Positions 1 to 5,678 of a stretch of DNA of 7,282 nucleotides are shown here, piece by piece. Position numbers and translations under genes: made by a program. The stretch is from the NCBI GenBank assembly GCA_036495025.1, contig DASXNO010000087.1, positions 1 to 7,282 of the forward strand, in the 5' to 3' direction. How positions within the stretch are numbered: the first letter of the stretch is position 1; each line of letters begins with the position of its first letter. The notes below the pieces were generated by a model that saw only the letters and a program-made list of their open reading frames with translations, did no database searches and was not told the origin of the DNA. The DNA is from JAOPZY01 sp036495025 (lineage in GTDB: Bacteria > Actinomycetota > CADDZG01 > JAHWKV01 > JAOPZY01).

Positions 1-155
1 AGCACGGCGGTGACCACGTCGTGGCCGTCGGCGAACACATCCGCTTCGACGCTGACGGTGTCCCCCGATATGCGTTTGATCGCAAACCGCCCGCAGTCGA
101 CCTCGGGTTTTACACCCTCGACGACCACGCGGCGCTTCCCGTCGATCGACTTCAT
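1..155 (-). CDS. glgE: GlgE, maltose-1-phosphate maltosyltransferase (N-terminal fragment)
   Basis: The 51 visible residues match the start of the GlgE N-terminal domain. They read MKSIDGKRRVVVEGVKPEVD, then CGRFAIKRISGD, then VSVEADVFADGHD. The family pattern is a basic-hydrophobic 'RVVIEGV.P' strand, a GRF.xK turn and a 'VEADVFADGHD' strand. GlgE is a GH13-type cytosolic enzyme that adds maltosyl units from alpha-maltose-1-phosphate to growing alpha-1,4-glucan. ATG at 155-153 is the only plausible start: no in-frame alternative lies just upstream, and AAGGG and GAGGG stretches precede it. The gene runs off the left edge, so the catalytic domains are not visible. It is divergent from glgM, whose product makes the GlgE substrate, and this context strengthens the call. 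The cysteine in 'VDCGRF' replaces a glycine I recall as usual in relatives. Confidence 0.85.
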   Translation of the reverse strand, partial: MKSIDGKRRVVVEGVKPEVDCGRFAIKRISGDTVSVEADVFADGHDVVTAV

Positions 156-225
156 GCCCTCGCACCCTTGTGAACGTTTCGACGTGCCCGCGACGTCTCC
201 AACGACTTGCTCAGGCCGGTCCGGA

Positions 226-239
226 TAGAGTCCACTCTA
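226..239. promoter_or_regulatory. Perfect inverted repeat between glgE and glgM, candidate operator
   Basis: TAGAGT-CC-ACTCTA is a perfect 6-bp-arm palindrome with a 2-bp centre, inside the 165-base divergent spacer (156-320). The GAGT-NN-ACTC core resembles operators of some MerR-family regulators (NmlR/AdhR type). That comparison is from memory and is inference. I see no convincing -35/-10 pair at MerR-like spacing around it, so the bound regulator and the controlled gene are unknown. Confidence 0.4.
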
Positions 240-320
240 AAGGATGCCTGCCGACCTCTCGCCCTTCGCCGCCCAGAGGTTCTTACCCACGACCGGCGCG
301 CCATCAAGCATGGGGCCTTT

Positions 321-1541
321 GTGAAGGTTGTCCTGATGAGCCGCGAGTATCCCCCCGAGGTGTACGGCGGCGCAGGCGTCCACGTCGCCTACCTGGCCGC
401 TGAGCTTGCCCGGTCGTTGCCCGTCGAGGTCCGCTGTTTCGGCGCCCAGCGCCCGGAGGCGGGGCCGGGGGAGCCGGTGGTCAAGGCGTTCGGTGACCCG
501 ACCGCCGGGCCGGGCGCCCCCCACCATCTGGCGACGCTGCAGCTCCTTTCGATCAACCTTTCGATGGCGGCCGGCCTCGACGGCGCCTCGGTTGTCCACT
601 CCCACACCTGGTACGCCAACCTTGGTGGGCACAGCGCCGGGCTCCTCTACGGCATGCCGCATGTGATGACCTGCCACAGCCTCGAGCCGAAGCGCCTCTG
701 GAAGGCCGAGCAGCTCGGGGCGGGGGGCCACGCCCTGTCGAGCTTCTGTGAGCGCACCGCCATCGAGTCGGCCGACGCCGTGATCGCGGTGTCGGACCAG
801 ATGCGCCTCGACGTGCTCGAGTGCTACCCGGCGGTCGACCCGGACCGGGTCGCCGTCATCCACAACGGTGTGGACCCACAGCAGTACCGGCGGGACCACG
901 ACATCGATATCCTCGAGCGCCACGGCATCGACCCGGCCACGCCCTCCGTCGTCTTCGTGGGGCGGATCACCCGCCAGAAGGGGATGACGCATCTGCTGGA
1001 CGCGGCCGACGAGATCGACCCGAGCGCCCAGCTCGTCCTCTGTGCAAGTGCTCCCGACACCCCCGGCCTGGCCGCCGAGATCGCCGAGAAGGTGGCCCGC
1101 CTGCAGGACTGGCGGCCGGGCGTCGTCTGGATCCCCGAGCCGCTGCCCCGGCGCGAGGTCGTCCAGATCATGAGCCACGCCACCGTGTTCTGCTGCCCGT
1201 CGATCTACGAGCCGCTCGGGATCGTCAACCTGGAGGCGATGGCCTGCGAGGCTCCGGTGGTGGCGACGGCAACCGGCGGGATCCCCGAGGTCGTCGAGGA
1301 CGGCGTCACCGGGCTGCTGGTCCCCTACGAACCCGTCGACCAGGGCATCGCCGGGGAGGTGGGGCCCGCAGACCCGGCGCGGTTCGCCCGCGACATCGCC
1401 GAGCGGGTCAACGTCCTCCTCGCCGACCCCGCCCGGGCCGCCGCGATGGGCCGTGCCGGCCGGCGCAGGGTGATCGAACAGTTCAACTGGGAGGGTGCGG
1501 CCCGCCGGACGATCGAGGTGTACGAGGCGGTCACGCGCTGA
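321..1541 (+). CDS. glgM: GlgM/GlgA-type GT4 glucosyltransferase (maltose-1-phosphate / glycogen synthase)
   Basis: A 406-aa GT-B fold glycosyltransferase of family GT4, close in sequence to the actinobacterial 'GlgA' later shown in mycobacteria to be GlgM. GlgM joins ADP-glucose to glucose-1-phosphate to give alpha-maltose-1-phosphate, the substrate of GlgE. Landmarks: N-terminal REYPPEVYGGAGVHV (residues 8-22) with the glycine-rich donor loop, VVHSHTWY (91-98), HSLEP (119-123), HNGVD (181-185), VGRITRQKG (213-221, with R216 and K220) and the EX7E motif SIYEPLGIVNLEA (E297, E305). The GTG at 321 is chosen because translation from it begins at the family N-terminus (VKVVLMSREYPPEVYGG). The frame stays open upstream to 207, but those 38 residues have no family match. 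The ribosome site is weak (GGGG at 312-315). It is divergent from glgE. Synthesis of unprimed glycogen instead of maltose-1-phosphate cannot be excluded from sequence. Confidence 0.9.
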   Translation: MKVVLMSREYPPEVYGGAGVHVAYLAAELARSLPVEVRCFGAQRPEAGPGEPVVKAFGDPTAGPGAPHHLATLQLLSINLSMAAGLDGASVVHSHTWYANLGGHSAGLLYGMPHVMTCHSLEPKRLWKAEQLGAGGHALSSFCERTAIESADAVIAVSDQMRLDVLECYPAVDPDRVAVIHNGVDPQQYRRDHDIDILERHGIDPATPSVVFVGRITRQKGMTHLLDAADEIDPSAQLVLCASAPDTPGLAAEIAEKVARLQDWRPGVVWIPEPLPRREVVQIMSHATVFCCPSIYEPLGIVNLEAMACEAPVVATATGGIPEVVEDGVTGLLVPYEPVDQGIAGEVGPADPARFARDIAERVNVLLADPARAAAMGRAGRRRVIEQFNWEGAARRTIEVYEAVTR

Positions 1542-1617
1542 GACGGCTTCCCGGCCGGTGATGACCCGAACAGTCCTCTCCACCCAAAGGCTTCGAGCGT
1601 TGTATTCGGGGTGGCAT

Positions 1618-1646
1618 GGATCTTGCTCGCTCAGCGAACAACATCC
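1618..1646. terminator. Hairpin in the convergent spacer, possible bidirectional terminator
   Basis: A 13-bp stem with two mismatches (arms 1618-1630 and 1634-1646) closes a 3-nt loop, TCA, between the glgM stop and the ftsH-like stop. A second small dyad, GCCGG-ATA-CCGGC, lies at 1658-1670. Neither has a T tract, so this would be an atypical terminator. The position between converging genes is the main support. Confidence 0.35.
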
Positions 1647-1685
1647 GGACCTCCCGGGCCGGATACCGGCTTCGTGGTCAGGGCA

Positions 1686-3236
1686 CTAGCGGAGCGGCAA
1701 CTCCCGGACGGAGGCGAGTTCGTCCTCCTCCTCGTGCTCGGGCAGCCACGACCCCCGCTCCTCCTCGGGGAGCAGGCTGGTGAGCCCCGCAAGGCGGGCG
1801 ATCTCGCCCCGCACCAGGGTCTCCCGCTCGATGAGGCCCTCGGCGACCGCGGTCAGGCGCTCCTTGTTGTCCGCCAGGATGCTCCGCGCGGCCTGCTCGG
1901 CCCGGGTGATGAGGGCCTTGGCCTCCCGCTCGGGCGTCCGCTCCGGGGCGGCGTCGCGGCCTTCCCGGCCGCCCTGGTCCCGGTCGTCCCGCTCCTCCGA
2001 CATCCCCCAGCGGTTCACCATGCGCTTGGCGAGGTCCCAGGCCTGCTCCAGGTCGTCCTCGGCCCGCGTGCTGGGCTCGCCGAAGGTGTTCTTCTCGGCT
2101 GCCCGCCCGGCGAGCAGCACCATGAGCTGGCTCATGAGCTCCCGGCGGGTCATGACCTCGCTGTCGTCGTTGGCCGACCAGTTCGACCGGCCGAGGCCGC
2201 CCATCCTGCCGATGATCGACACCCGGGCGACCGGCCGGATGCCCCGCAGGAGCAGGGACAGAATCGCGTGGCCCGCCTCGTGGTAGGCGATCAGGCGCTT
2301 CTGGTCGTCGCTGATGACGCGGTTGGACCTGGCGCCGTTGGAGACCCGGTCCACCGCCTCCTCGACCTCCTCCTCGCTGATGGTCGGGCGCTGGCGTCGG
2401 GCTGCGAGGAACGAGGCCTCGTTGACGATGTTGGCCAGCTCCGCACCGGTGAGACCGGGCGTGCGGTGGGCAACCGACATCCAGTCGATCTTGCCCGAGA
2501 AGGGCCTCCTCGAGCCGTGGAGCTGGAGGATGGCCAGCCGTCCGTTGACATCGGGCTTGTCGACGTGCATCCGGCGGTCGAACCGTCCGGGACGCATGAG
2601 GGCGGGGTCGATGAGCTCCGGCCGGTTCGTCGCACCGATGAGCACCACGCCCTCCGACATCGCGAAGCCATCCAGCTCGACGAGGAGCTGGTTGAGCGTG
2701 TGGTCGAACTCGCGGTCCCCGCCGATATCGGCGCTGCGGCGCCGGCCGACGGCGTCGAGCTCGTCGATGAAGACGATCGACGGCGTGTTCTTCTTGGCCT
2801 CCTCGAAGAGCTGGCGCACGCGGGCGGCGCCGATGCCCACGTAGACCTCGACGAAGCTGGAGGCCGACACCGAGTAGAAGGGCACGCCCGTCTCGCCGGC
2901 GAGCGCCCGGGCGAGGAGCGTCTTGCCGCTACCGGGCGGGCCGTAGAGCAGCATGCCGCGGGGGAGCTGGGCCCCCAGGGCTTTGAACCGTTCCGGATTG
3001 GTGAGGTAGTCCTTGACCTCCTTGAGCTCGGCGACGACCTCGTCGAGCCCCGCGACGTCGGAGAACGTGACGGTCGGCTGGTCGGACGTGAGCTGGACCT
3101 TCTGGGGGGCGAAGGTGCTCAGTTTGTGCTGCATCTGCTTCTTGGACATTCGTAGCGCCACCAGAGAGCCGCCGACGATCACCACCGCGGCGATAAGGAA
3201 CATGGGGTTCAGAAGGATCGCTAGCCAGTGCGGCAC
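1686..3236 (-). CDS. FtsH-like AAA+ zinc metalloprotease with a single transmembrane segment
   Basis: A 516-aa membrane-bound ATP-dependent protease of the FtsH family. One transmembrane segment (about residues 7-29) is followed by KK and then the AAA+ domain: Walker A GPPGSGKT (99-106), pore-loop FVEVYVG (128-134), Walker B VFIDELDA (155-162), and a second region of homology ending LMRPGRFDRR (213-222) with both arginine-finger candidates. The protease domain has HEAGH (319-323) and the third zinc ligand, probably D395 in STRAEDDL. All catalytic residues are present. Unlike classical FtsH (about 610-650 aa, two spans flanking an extracytoplasmic domain), it lacks the second span and that domain. 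The pore aromatic is Tyr where E. coli has Phe, and the segment after WGMSEE is short and charged. The C-terminus is acidic. The GTG start has an ideal AAGGAG seven bases upstream. It is probably an accessory paralogue, not the housekeeping FtsH. Confidence 0.92.
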   Translation of the reverse strand: MPHWLAILLNPMFLIAAVVIVGGSLVALRMSKKQMQHKLSTFAPQKVQLTSDQPTVTFSDVAGLDEVVAELKEVKDYLTNPERFKALGAQLPRGMLLYGPPGSGKTLLARALAGETGVPFYSVSASSFVEVYVGIGAARVRQLFEEAKKNTPSIVFIDELDAVGRRRSADIGGDREFDHTLNQLLVELDGFAMSEGVVLIGATNRPELIDPALMRPGRFDRRMHVDKPDVNGRLAILQLHGSRRPFSGKIDWMSVAHRTPGLTGAELANIVNEASFLAARRQRPTISEEEVEEAVDRVSNGARSNRVISDDQKRLIAYHEAGHAILSLLLRGIRPVARVSIIGRMGGLGRSNWSANDDSEVMTRRELMSQLMVLLAGRAAEKNTFGEPSTRAEDDLEQAWDLAKRMVNRWGMSEERDDRDQGGREGRDAAPERTPEREAKALITRAEQAARSILADNKERLTAVAEGLIERETLVRGEIARLAGLTSLLPEEERGSWLPEHEEEDELASVRELPLR

Positions 3237-3243
3237 GCTCCAG

Positions 3244-3249
3244 CTCCTT
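3244..3249 (-). promoter_or_regulatory. Shine-Dalgarno site of the ftsH-like gene
   Basis: AAGGAG on the minus strand, seven bases before GTG at 3236-3234. This fixes the GTG as the start and so fixes the short N-terminus with only one membrane segment. Confidence 0.8.
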
Positions 3250-3262
3250 TTCTAACCTTTTG

Positions 3263-3517
3263 TCAGTTTTTGTCAAGACTATCCGCCCGCTTGAGCAGGC
3301 TGGGCAGGACGGAGAAGATCTCCTTCATCGTGCGCTTGCGGGGGGGCGGCGCGAGGGGAAGGCCGCCCTGGTTCTCGACAGTCTGGACGAGTTCCGTCGC
3401 ATGCTCGACGGCCGTTGCCATGGCCTTGAGGTTCCGGGCGATGATCAGGAACAGGACCATGAGGATCGTGAGGAAGACCGCCAGCAGGCCGAGGCCAAGG
3501 ATGAGGATCAGGTTCAT
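3263..3517 (-). CDS. Small single-span membrane protein upstream of the FtsH-like protease
   Basis: I do not recognise this 84-aa protein. Residues 2-26 form one strongly hydrophobic segment (LILILGLGLLAVFLTILMV and on), followed by basic residues (R28, K31) that predict a cytoplasmic C-terminus. Then come a helical stretch (about 31-50), a proline-rich linker GGLPLAPPPRKR (51-62) and a short amphipathic tail. ATG at 3517 is preferred because translation opens directly into the membrane segment. The longer in-frame start at 3601 lies inside the promoter, and AGCGGGA gives a weak ribosome site. The stop is 26 bases before the ftsH-like start, and both follow one promoter, so they are probably co-transcribed. 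A role as partner or regulator of the protease is inference from position only. Confidence 0.7.
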   Translation of the reverse strand: MNLILILGLGLLAVFLTILMVLFLIIARNLKAMATAVEHATELVQTVENQGGLPLAPPPRKRTMKEIFSVLPSLLKRADSLDKN

Positions 3518-3572
3518 GCGTGTGTCCCGCTGACAAGATCCGTTAAGAACTGCTTCGGATCGTGGTGCGGGT

Positions 3573-3601
3573 ACGATATACCGCCTCCCCAGGCCAGTCA
3601 A
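3573..3601 (-). promoter_or_regulatory. Sigma-70-type promoter of the small-protein/ftsH-like operon
   Basis: Minus-strand TTGACT (3601-3596) and TATCGT (3578-3573) are separated by exactly 17 bases. The first matches the -35 consensus at five of six positions, and the second fits the TANNNT -10 pattern common in Actinomycetota. The predicted start of transcription near 3566 gives a leader of about 50 bases before the ATG at 3517. Confidence 0.6.
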
Positions 3602-3605
3602 AGGC

Positions 3606-3634
3606 CAGATGCGACGAGCGGCAGATATGCGACG
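3606..3634. repeat. Short direct repeat upstream of the promoter -35
   Basis: CAGATGCGACG (3606-3616) recurs as CAGATATGCGACG (3622-3634), differing only by an inserted AT. The pair sits four bases above the -35 of the ftsH-like operon promoter, the usual place for an activator site. It also lies just after the end of the gene at 3651, so chance or a decayed end structure is possible. Confidence 0.3.
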
Positions 3635-3650
3635 GGGGCTTGTCGATGGT

Positions 3651-4364
3651 TCAGTGGTGGGGCGAGGCGGGAGGTGCGCTGGTGGCGGTGGTGGTCACCG
3701 ACGGGGATGGCCCCGGCGTCAGGTGCTGGCTCCGGAAGGTCTGGATGGCCTTGTTGATGTCGGGGAGCACGGTGGCGTAGCGGGCAGCGGTGGTCTCGAA
3801 GGTCACCTCCTCGAGCTTGGCCCCGTTGAACAGGTAGTAGTCGACATCCTCGAGGCTGACCGGCACCCCGCTGGAGGTGTCCGTGAACGTGTAGACGTAC
3901 CGGACGTAGGGGACGCCGTGGATGGTACCGAAGGTCGGGCCCTCCCTGATCGTCACGTCGGGTCCGTGGTCGTTCACGAGTTTCGTGAGCTGGGAGACGA
4001 CGGCGTCGCTGCGGACCTGGTCAGGCGGCATCTCCTGGGGGAATCGCTGCGCCTGCACCCGGATGCCGACGCCGCTGCCCTCGGCCTGGAACCGCACCGT
4101 GGAGCCGGTGACGGTCTGAGCCTTCGACGTCCACTTGGCGGGGATGGTGATCGTCCACCCGAAGACGGGGTCCCCCACGGTCTTGGTGTCACTGCCGACG
4201 AAGGGCACGTGGACCGCGCCGGTGGCAACCAGGACGCCGACGGCGAGCGCGATGACCACGAGGAGCGCCAGCAGGATCAGTTTGATGTTGCGCTGCTTGG
4301 GCTCGGGCTCAGGGAGGCCGGTCGATCCCCAGGGGGGGCCGCCCTCAGTGGCCCTGATTGACAA
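3651..4364 (-). CDS. Membrane-anchored protein with PsbP/LpqN-like extracellular domain
   Basis: A 237-aa protein of unknown function. A proline-rich cytoplasmic N-terminus (about residues 1-26) precedes one transmembrane segment (about 28-50). The extracellular part, 60-215, begins DPVFGWTITIPAKWTS and alternates short strands, in the style of PsbP/Mog1-fold proteins such as mycobacterial LpqN. The tail (216-237) is rich in Pro, Ser and Thr and ends HH. The start is TTG at 4364: no ATG or GTG occurs before the membrane segment, and AGAGG lies six bases upstream. The first 20 bases overlap the end of the upstream lipoprotein gene, which suggests coupled translation. A run of seven G (4332-4338) lies within the N-terminal coding region. 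The fold call is by pattern only. Confidence 0.75.
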   Translation of the reverse strand: MSIRATEGGPPWGSTGLPEPEPKQRNIKLILLALLVVIALAVGVLVATGAVHVPFVGSDTKTVGDPVFGWTITIPAKWTSKAQTVTGSTVRFQAEGSGVGIRVQAQRFPQEMPPDQVRSDAVVSQLTKLVNDHGPDVTIREGPTFGTIHGVPYVRYVYTFTDTSSGVPVSLEDVDYYLFNGAKLEEVTFETTAARYATVLPDINKAIQTFRSQHLTPGPSPSVTTTATSAPPASPHH

Positions 4365-5028
4365 CCTGTGCCTCTGCGGTCAGCGAGTAGGTGGCGACCT
4401 TCGATGCCTGCTCCTGCACGATGAGGTTGAACGACGTGGTGCCGCCGGGCGGGATCGCGGTCGCGTCCGACACGTCGTGAGCGGCCCCCACCACGTTGCC
4501 GCTCTTGTCGTAGAAGGTGCCCACGACGTTGGCGAAGTTGACGGGCGTCGAGCTCGAGTTCGACACCGTGCCGGTGACCTCGTAGTCCTTCCCGAGGGCC
4601 TGGGCGGTCTTGGACACCACCTGCACCGTCGTGTACGGCATCGCCACCGTCGGGTCGGCCTTGACCGTGGCGCTGACCTTGCCGACGTCGTGGGTTCCCC
4701 CGGTGTAGGGGATGGAGAAGGGCGCCTTGGCCCCCGGAGGCACGACCTTGAGGAGGGTGAACCCGAACTGGTTCCCGATCGCCTGGCCGCCCCGGTCGGT
4801 CAGCGAGACGGCGATCTGCACGCCGTCGACGGGCGACCCCGAGGCGTTGCGGATCTCGCCGACCACCACGGGCCCGATCGAGGTGGGGAGCGTGTTGATC
4901 GACACCACCGAGATACGCCGGTCGGAGTTGTGAACGGTCTCCTGAACGGTCGGCCCGTTCGAGCACGAGGCCGCGACCAGCATGCCCACGAGGAGCAGGG
5001 CTGTCCGGATGCGTGCGCGCATTGTCAT
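4345..5028 (-). CDS. Lipoprotein with two FxLYD-like repeats
   Basis: A 227-aa predicted secreted lipoprotein. It has a basic N-terminus (MTMRARIR), a hydrophobic core, and a lipobox-like end AAS-C with the lipidated cysteine at residue 22. The mature part contains two related beta-rich modules. The first, around 55-110, contains GEIRNASGSPVDGVQIAVSL. The second, around 151-205, contains VTGTVSNSSSTPVNFANV then FYDKSGNVVG. The pattern 'G.V.N.S..PV..V.V...D..G..VG...' is that of FxLYD-type domains, often found on cell-surface proteins. ATG at 5028 is the first start; ATG at 5022 is an equally possible one, and the ribosome site is weak for both. The gene overlaps the next one by 20 bases, so the two probably form one envelope unit. 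Specific function is unknown. Confidence 0.8.
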   Translation of the reverse strand: MTMRARIRTALLLVGMLVAASCSNGPTVQETVHNSDRRISVVSINTLPTSIGPVVVGEIRNASGSPVDGVQIAVSLTDRGGQAIGNQFGFTLLKVVPPGAKAPFSIPYTGGTHDVGKVSATVKADPTVAMPYTTVQVVSKTAQALGKDYEVTGTVSNSSSTPVNFANVVGTFYDKSGNVVGAAHDVSDATAIPPGGTTSFNLIVQEQASKVATYSLTAEAQVVNQGH

Positions 5029-5038
5029 GTGCTACCCA

Positions 5039-5102
5039 CGCTTACCCGGCGCCTTGAGGGGCGCCTCGGGCGCTTACCTGGCGCCCTTAGGGGCGCCTCC
5101 GG
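5039..5102. repeat. Two tandem 32-nt repeats, each able to form a hairpin
   Basis: Units 5039-5070 and 5071-5102 both begin CGCTTACC and match at 28 of 32 positions. Each holds a GC-rich dyad: GGCGCC/GGCGCC around TTGAGG (5048-5065), and GGCGCCC/GGGCGCC around TTAG (5080-5097). They lie between grdA and the lipoprotein gene, so they could end grd transcription or act in the lipoprotein leader. No T tract follows. Confidence 0.65.
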
Positions 5103-5111
5103 CTGCTTTGT

Positions 5112-5139
5112 AGTTCGAAGAACGTCGGTTCGGCGAACT
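5112..5139. repeat. 28-bp imperfect inverted repeat directly after the grdA stop
   Basis: Arms AGTTCG-AA-GAAC and GTTC-GG-CGAACT pair at 10 of 12 positions around a 4-base centre, GTCG. In the minus-strand transcript this gives six pairs, a 2x2 internal loop and four pairs capped by four bases, starting at the base after the TGA stop (5142-5140). It could be a terminator or RNA-stabilising hairpin, though no U tract follows. As DNA, its centre reads GAAC-N4-GTTC, like a LexA box core. Confidence 0.5.
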
Positions 5140-5607
5140 TCAGTTGGACGATTCCCTGCGGTCACGCATCCCCCGAACTGCGCTTGCGATCTCTTCGGCG
5201 TCCAGGACGTCGGCCATGAGGCCCACCTGGTCGTCCCAGGTTTCGGCCGGTATCCAGGACTTCACCTCTTCTTCCAAAATGTGGTAAACGTCGAGACCCA
5301 ACTGGGCCTCTGCCAACGGACCTGCGTACGTCGGGTCCCCGATGATCACGGTCTCCGCCGAGATCTCCGCGCTCTCCGCGTCTGGGGCTCCCAGCAACAC
5401 CAGGAGACTCTCCTTTCCGTGCTGGTTGGCCAGCCGCAGAATCGCCTCCTGGGTTCCGAGGTCCATGGCTCCCGATGCCGTTCAGACGAAGCACTCGGTG
5501 GCGGAGAACACTACCTCGCCGCCGGCCGCCTTGGCACAGGCAGCGATGGCGGGCCCTGCGACGCCGTCGCGTTCACCGAGGGCGATCACGAACTTGCCGT
5601 CGAACAC
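5140..5607 (-). CDS. grdA: GrdA, selenoprotein A of the glycine/sarcosine/betaine reductase complex
   Basis: A complete 155-residue GrdA (family about 158) if TGA at 5484-5482 is read as selenocysteine. Upstream of it: FDGKFVIALGERDGVAGPAI, then GGEVVFSATECFV. Downstream, in the same frame: TASGAMDLGTQ, then LLVLLGAPDAESAEISAETV, GDPTYAGPLAEAQLGLDVYH and QVGLMADVLDAEEI. Both halves match GrdA, and the junction gives the family redox motif C39-F-V-U42 (CxxU). GrdA is a small cytosolic carrier whose selenol takes the carboxymethyl group from component B and delivers it to component C, which yields acetyl phosphate; thioredoxin then reduces it. The GTG at 5607 is chosen because the family N-terminus begins there and a strong AGGAGGTGA precedes it. 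It follows grdC by 71 bases. The final stop is also TGA, but family length places the end there. Confidence 0.95.
5445..5461 (-). promoter_or_regulatory. Candidate bacterial SECIS stem-loop in grdA
   Basis: In the transcript, bases 21-24 after the UGA (CCUC) can pair with bases 34-37 (GAGG) around the loop GGAACCCAG. The distance and a G at the loop start fit the general bacterial SECIS pattern. The stem is short. An alternative hairpin nearer the UGA (GAG/CUC around CCAUGGAC, within 5451-5473) is also possible, so the exact element is uncertain. Confidence 0.3.
5482..5484 (-). other. In-frame TGA decoded as selenocysteine (Sec42 of GrdA)
   Basis: The minus-strand codon TGA follows TECFV and precedes TASGAMDL in the same frame. 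This is exactly where GrdA proteins carry their catalytic selenocysteine. A stop here would remove about 70% of a conserved protein whose remainder stays open and conserved. Confidence 0.95.
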
Positions 5608-5615
5608 TGGAGCTA

Positions 5616-5625
5616 TCACCTCCTC
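5616..5625 (-). promoter_or_regulatory. Shine-Dalgarno site that sets the grdA start
   Basis: GAGGAGGTGA on the minus strand closely complements the 16S anti-Shine-Dalgarno tail and lies eight bases before GTG 5607-5605. It rules out the longer in-frame start at 5682, whose extra 25 residues would contain this site. Confidence 0.75.
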
Positions 5626-5678
5626 ACACGAGTCTGGAACGCCCCGGCCTCGTCGTGTTCCAGGCGACCGGCGGTCCC

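Noticed and set aside
310..324. A four-codon upstream frame (ATG to TGA) overlapping the glgM GTG
   Set aside because: It is very short, lacks a ribosome site and is easily explained by chance.
237..1583. A long minus-strand open frame antisense to glgM
   Set aside because: It mirrors a conserved GT4 gene, with Asp/Val/Arg-rich translation and no recognisable domain.
1611..3155. A long plus-strand open frame antisense to the ftsH-like gene
   Set aside because: It is the mirror of a clearly conserved gene. Long antisense frames are expected in GC-rich DNA, and its translation is low-complexity with no known motif.
3251..3276. A second promoter (TTGACA, 16 nt, TAGAAA) between the small gene and the ftsH-like gene
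   Set aside because: The -10 match is poor, and the implied transcript would start inside the ribosome site of the ftsH-like gene.
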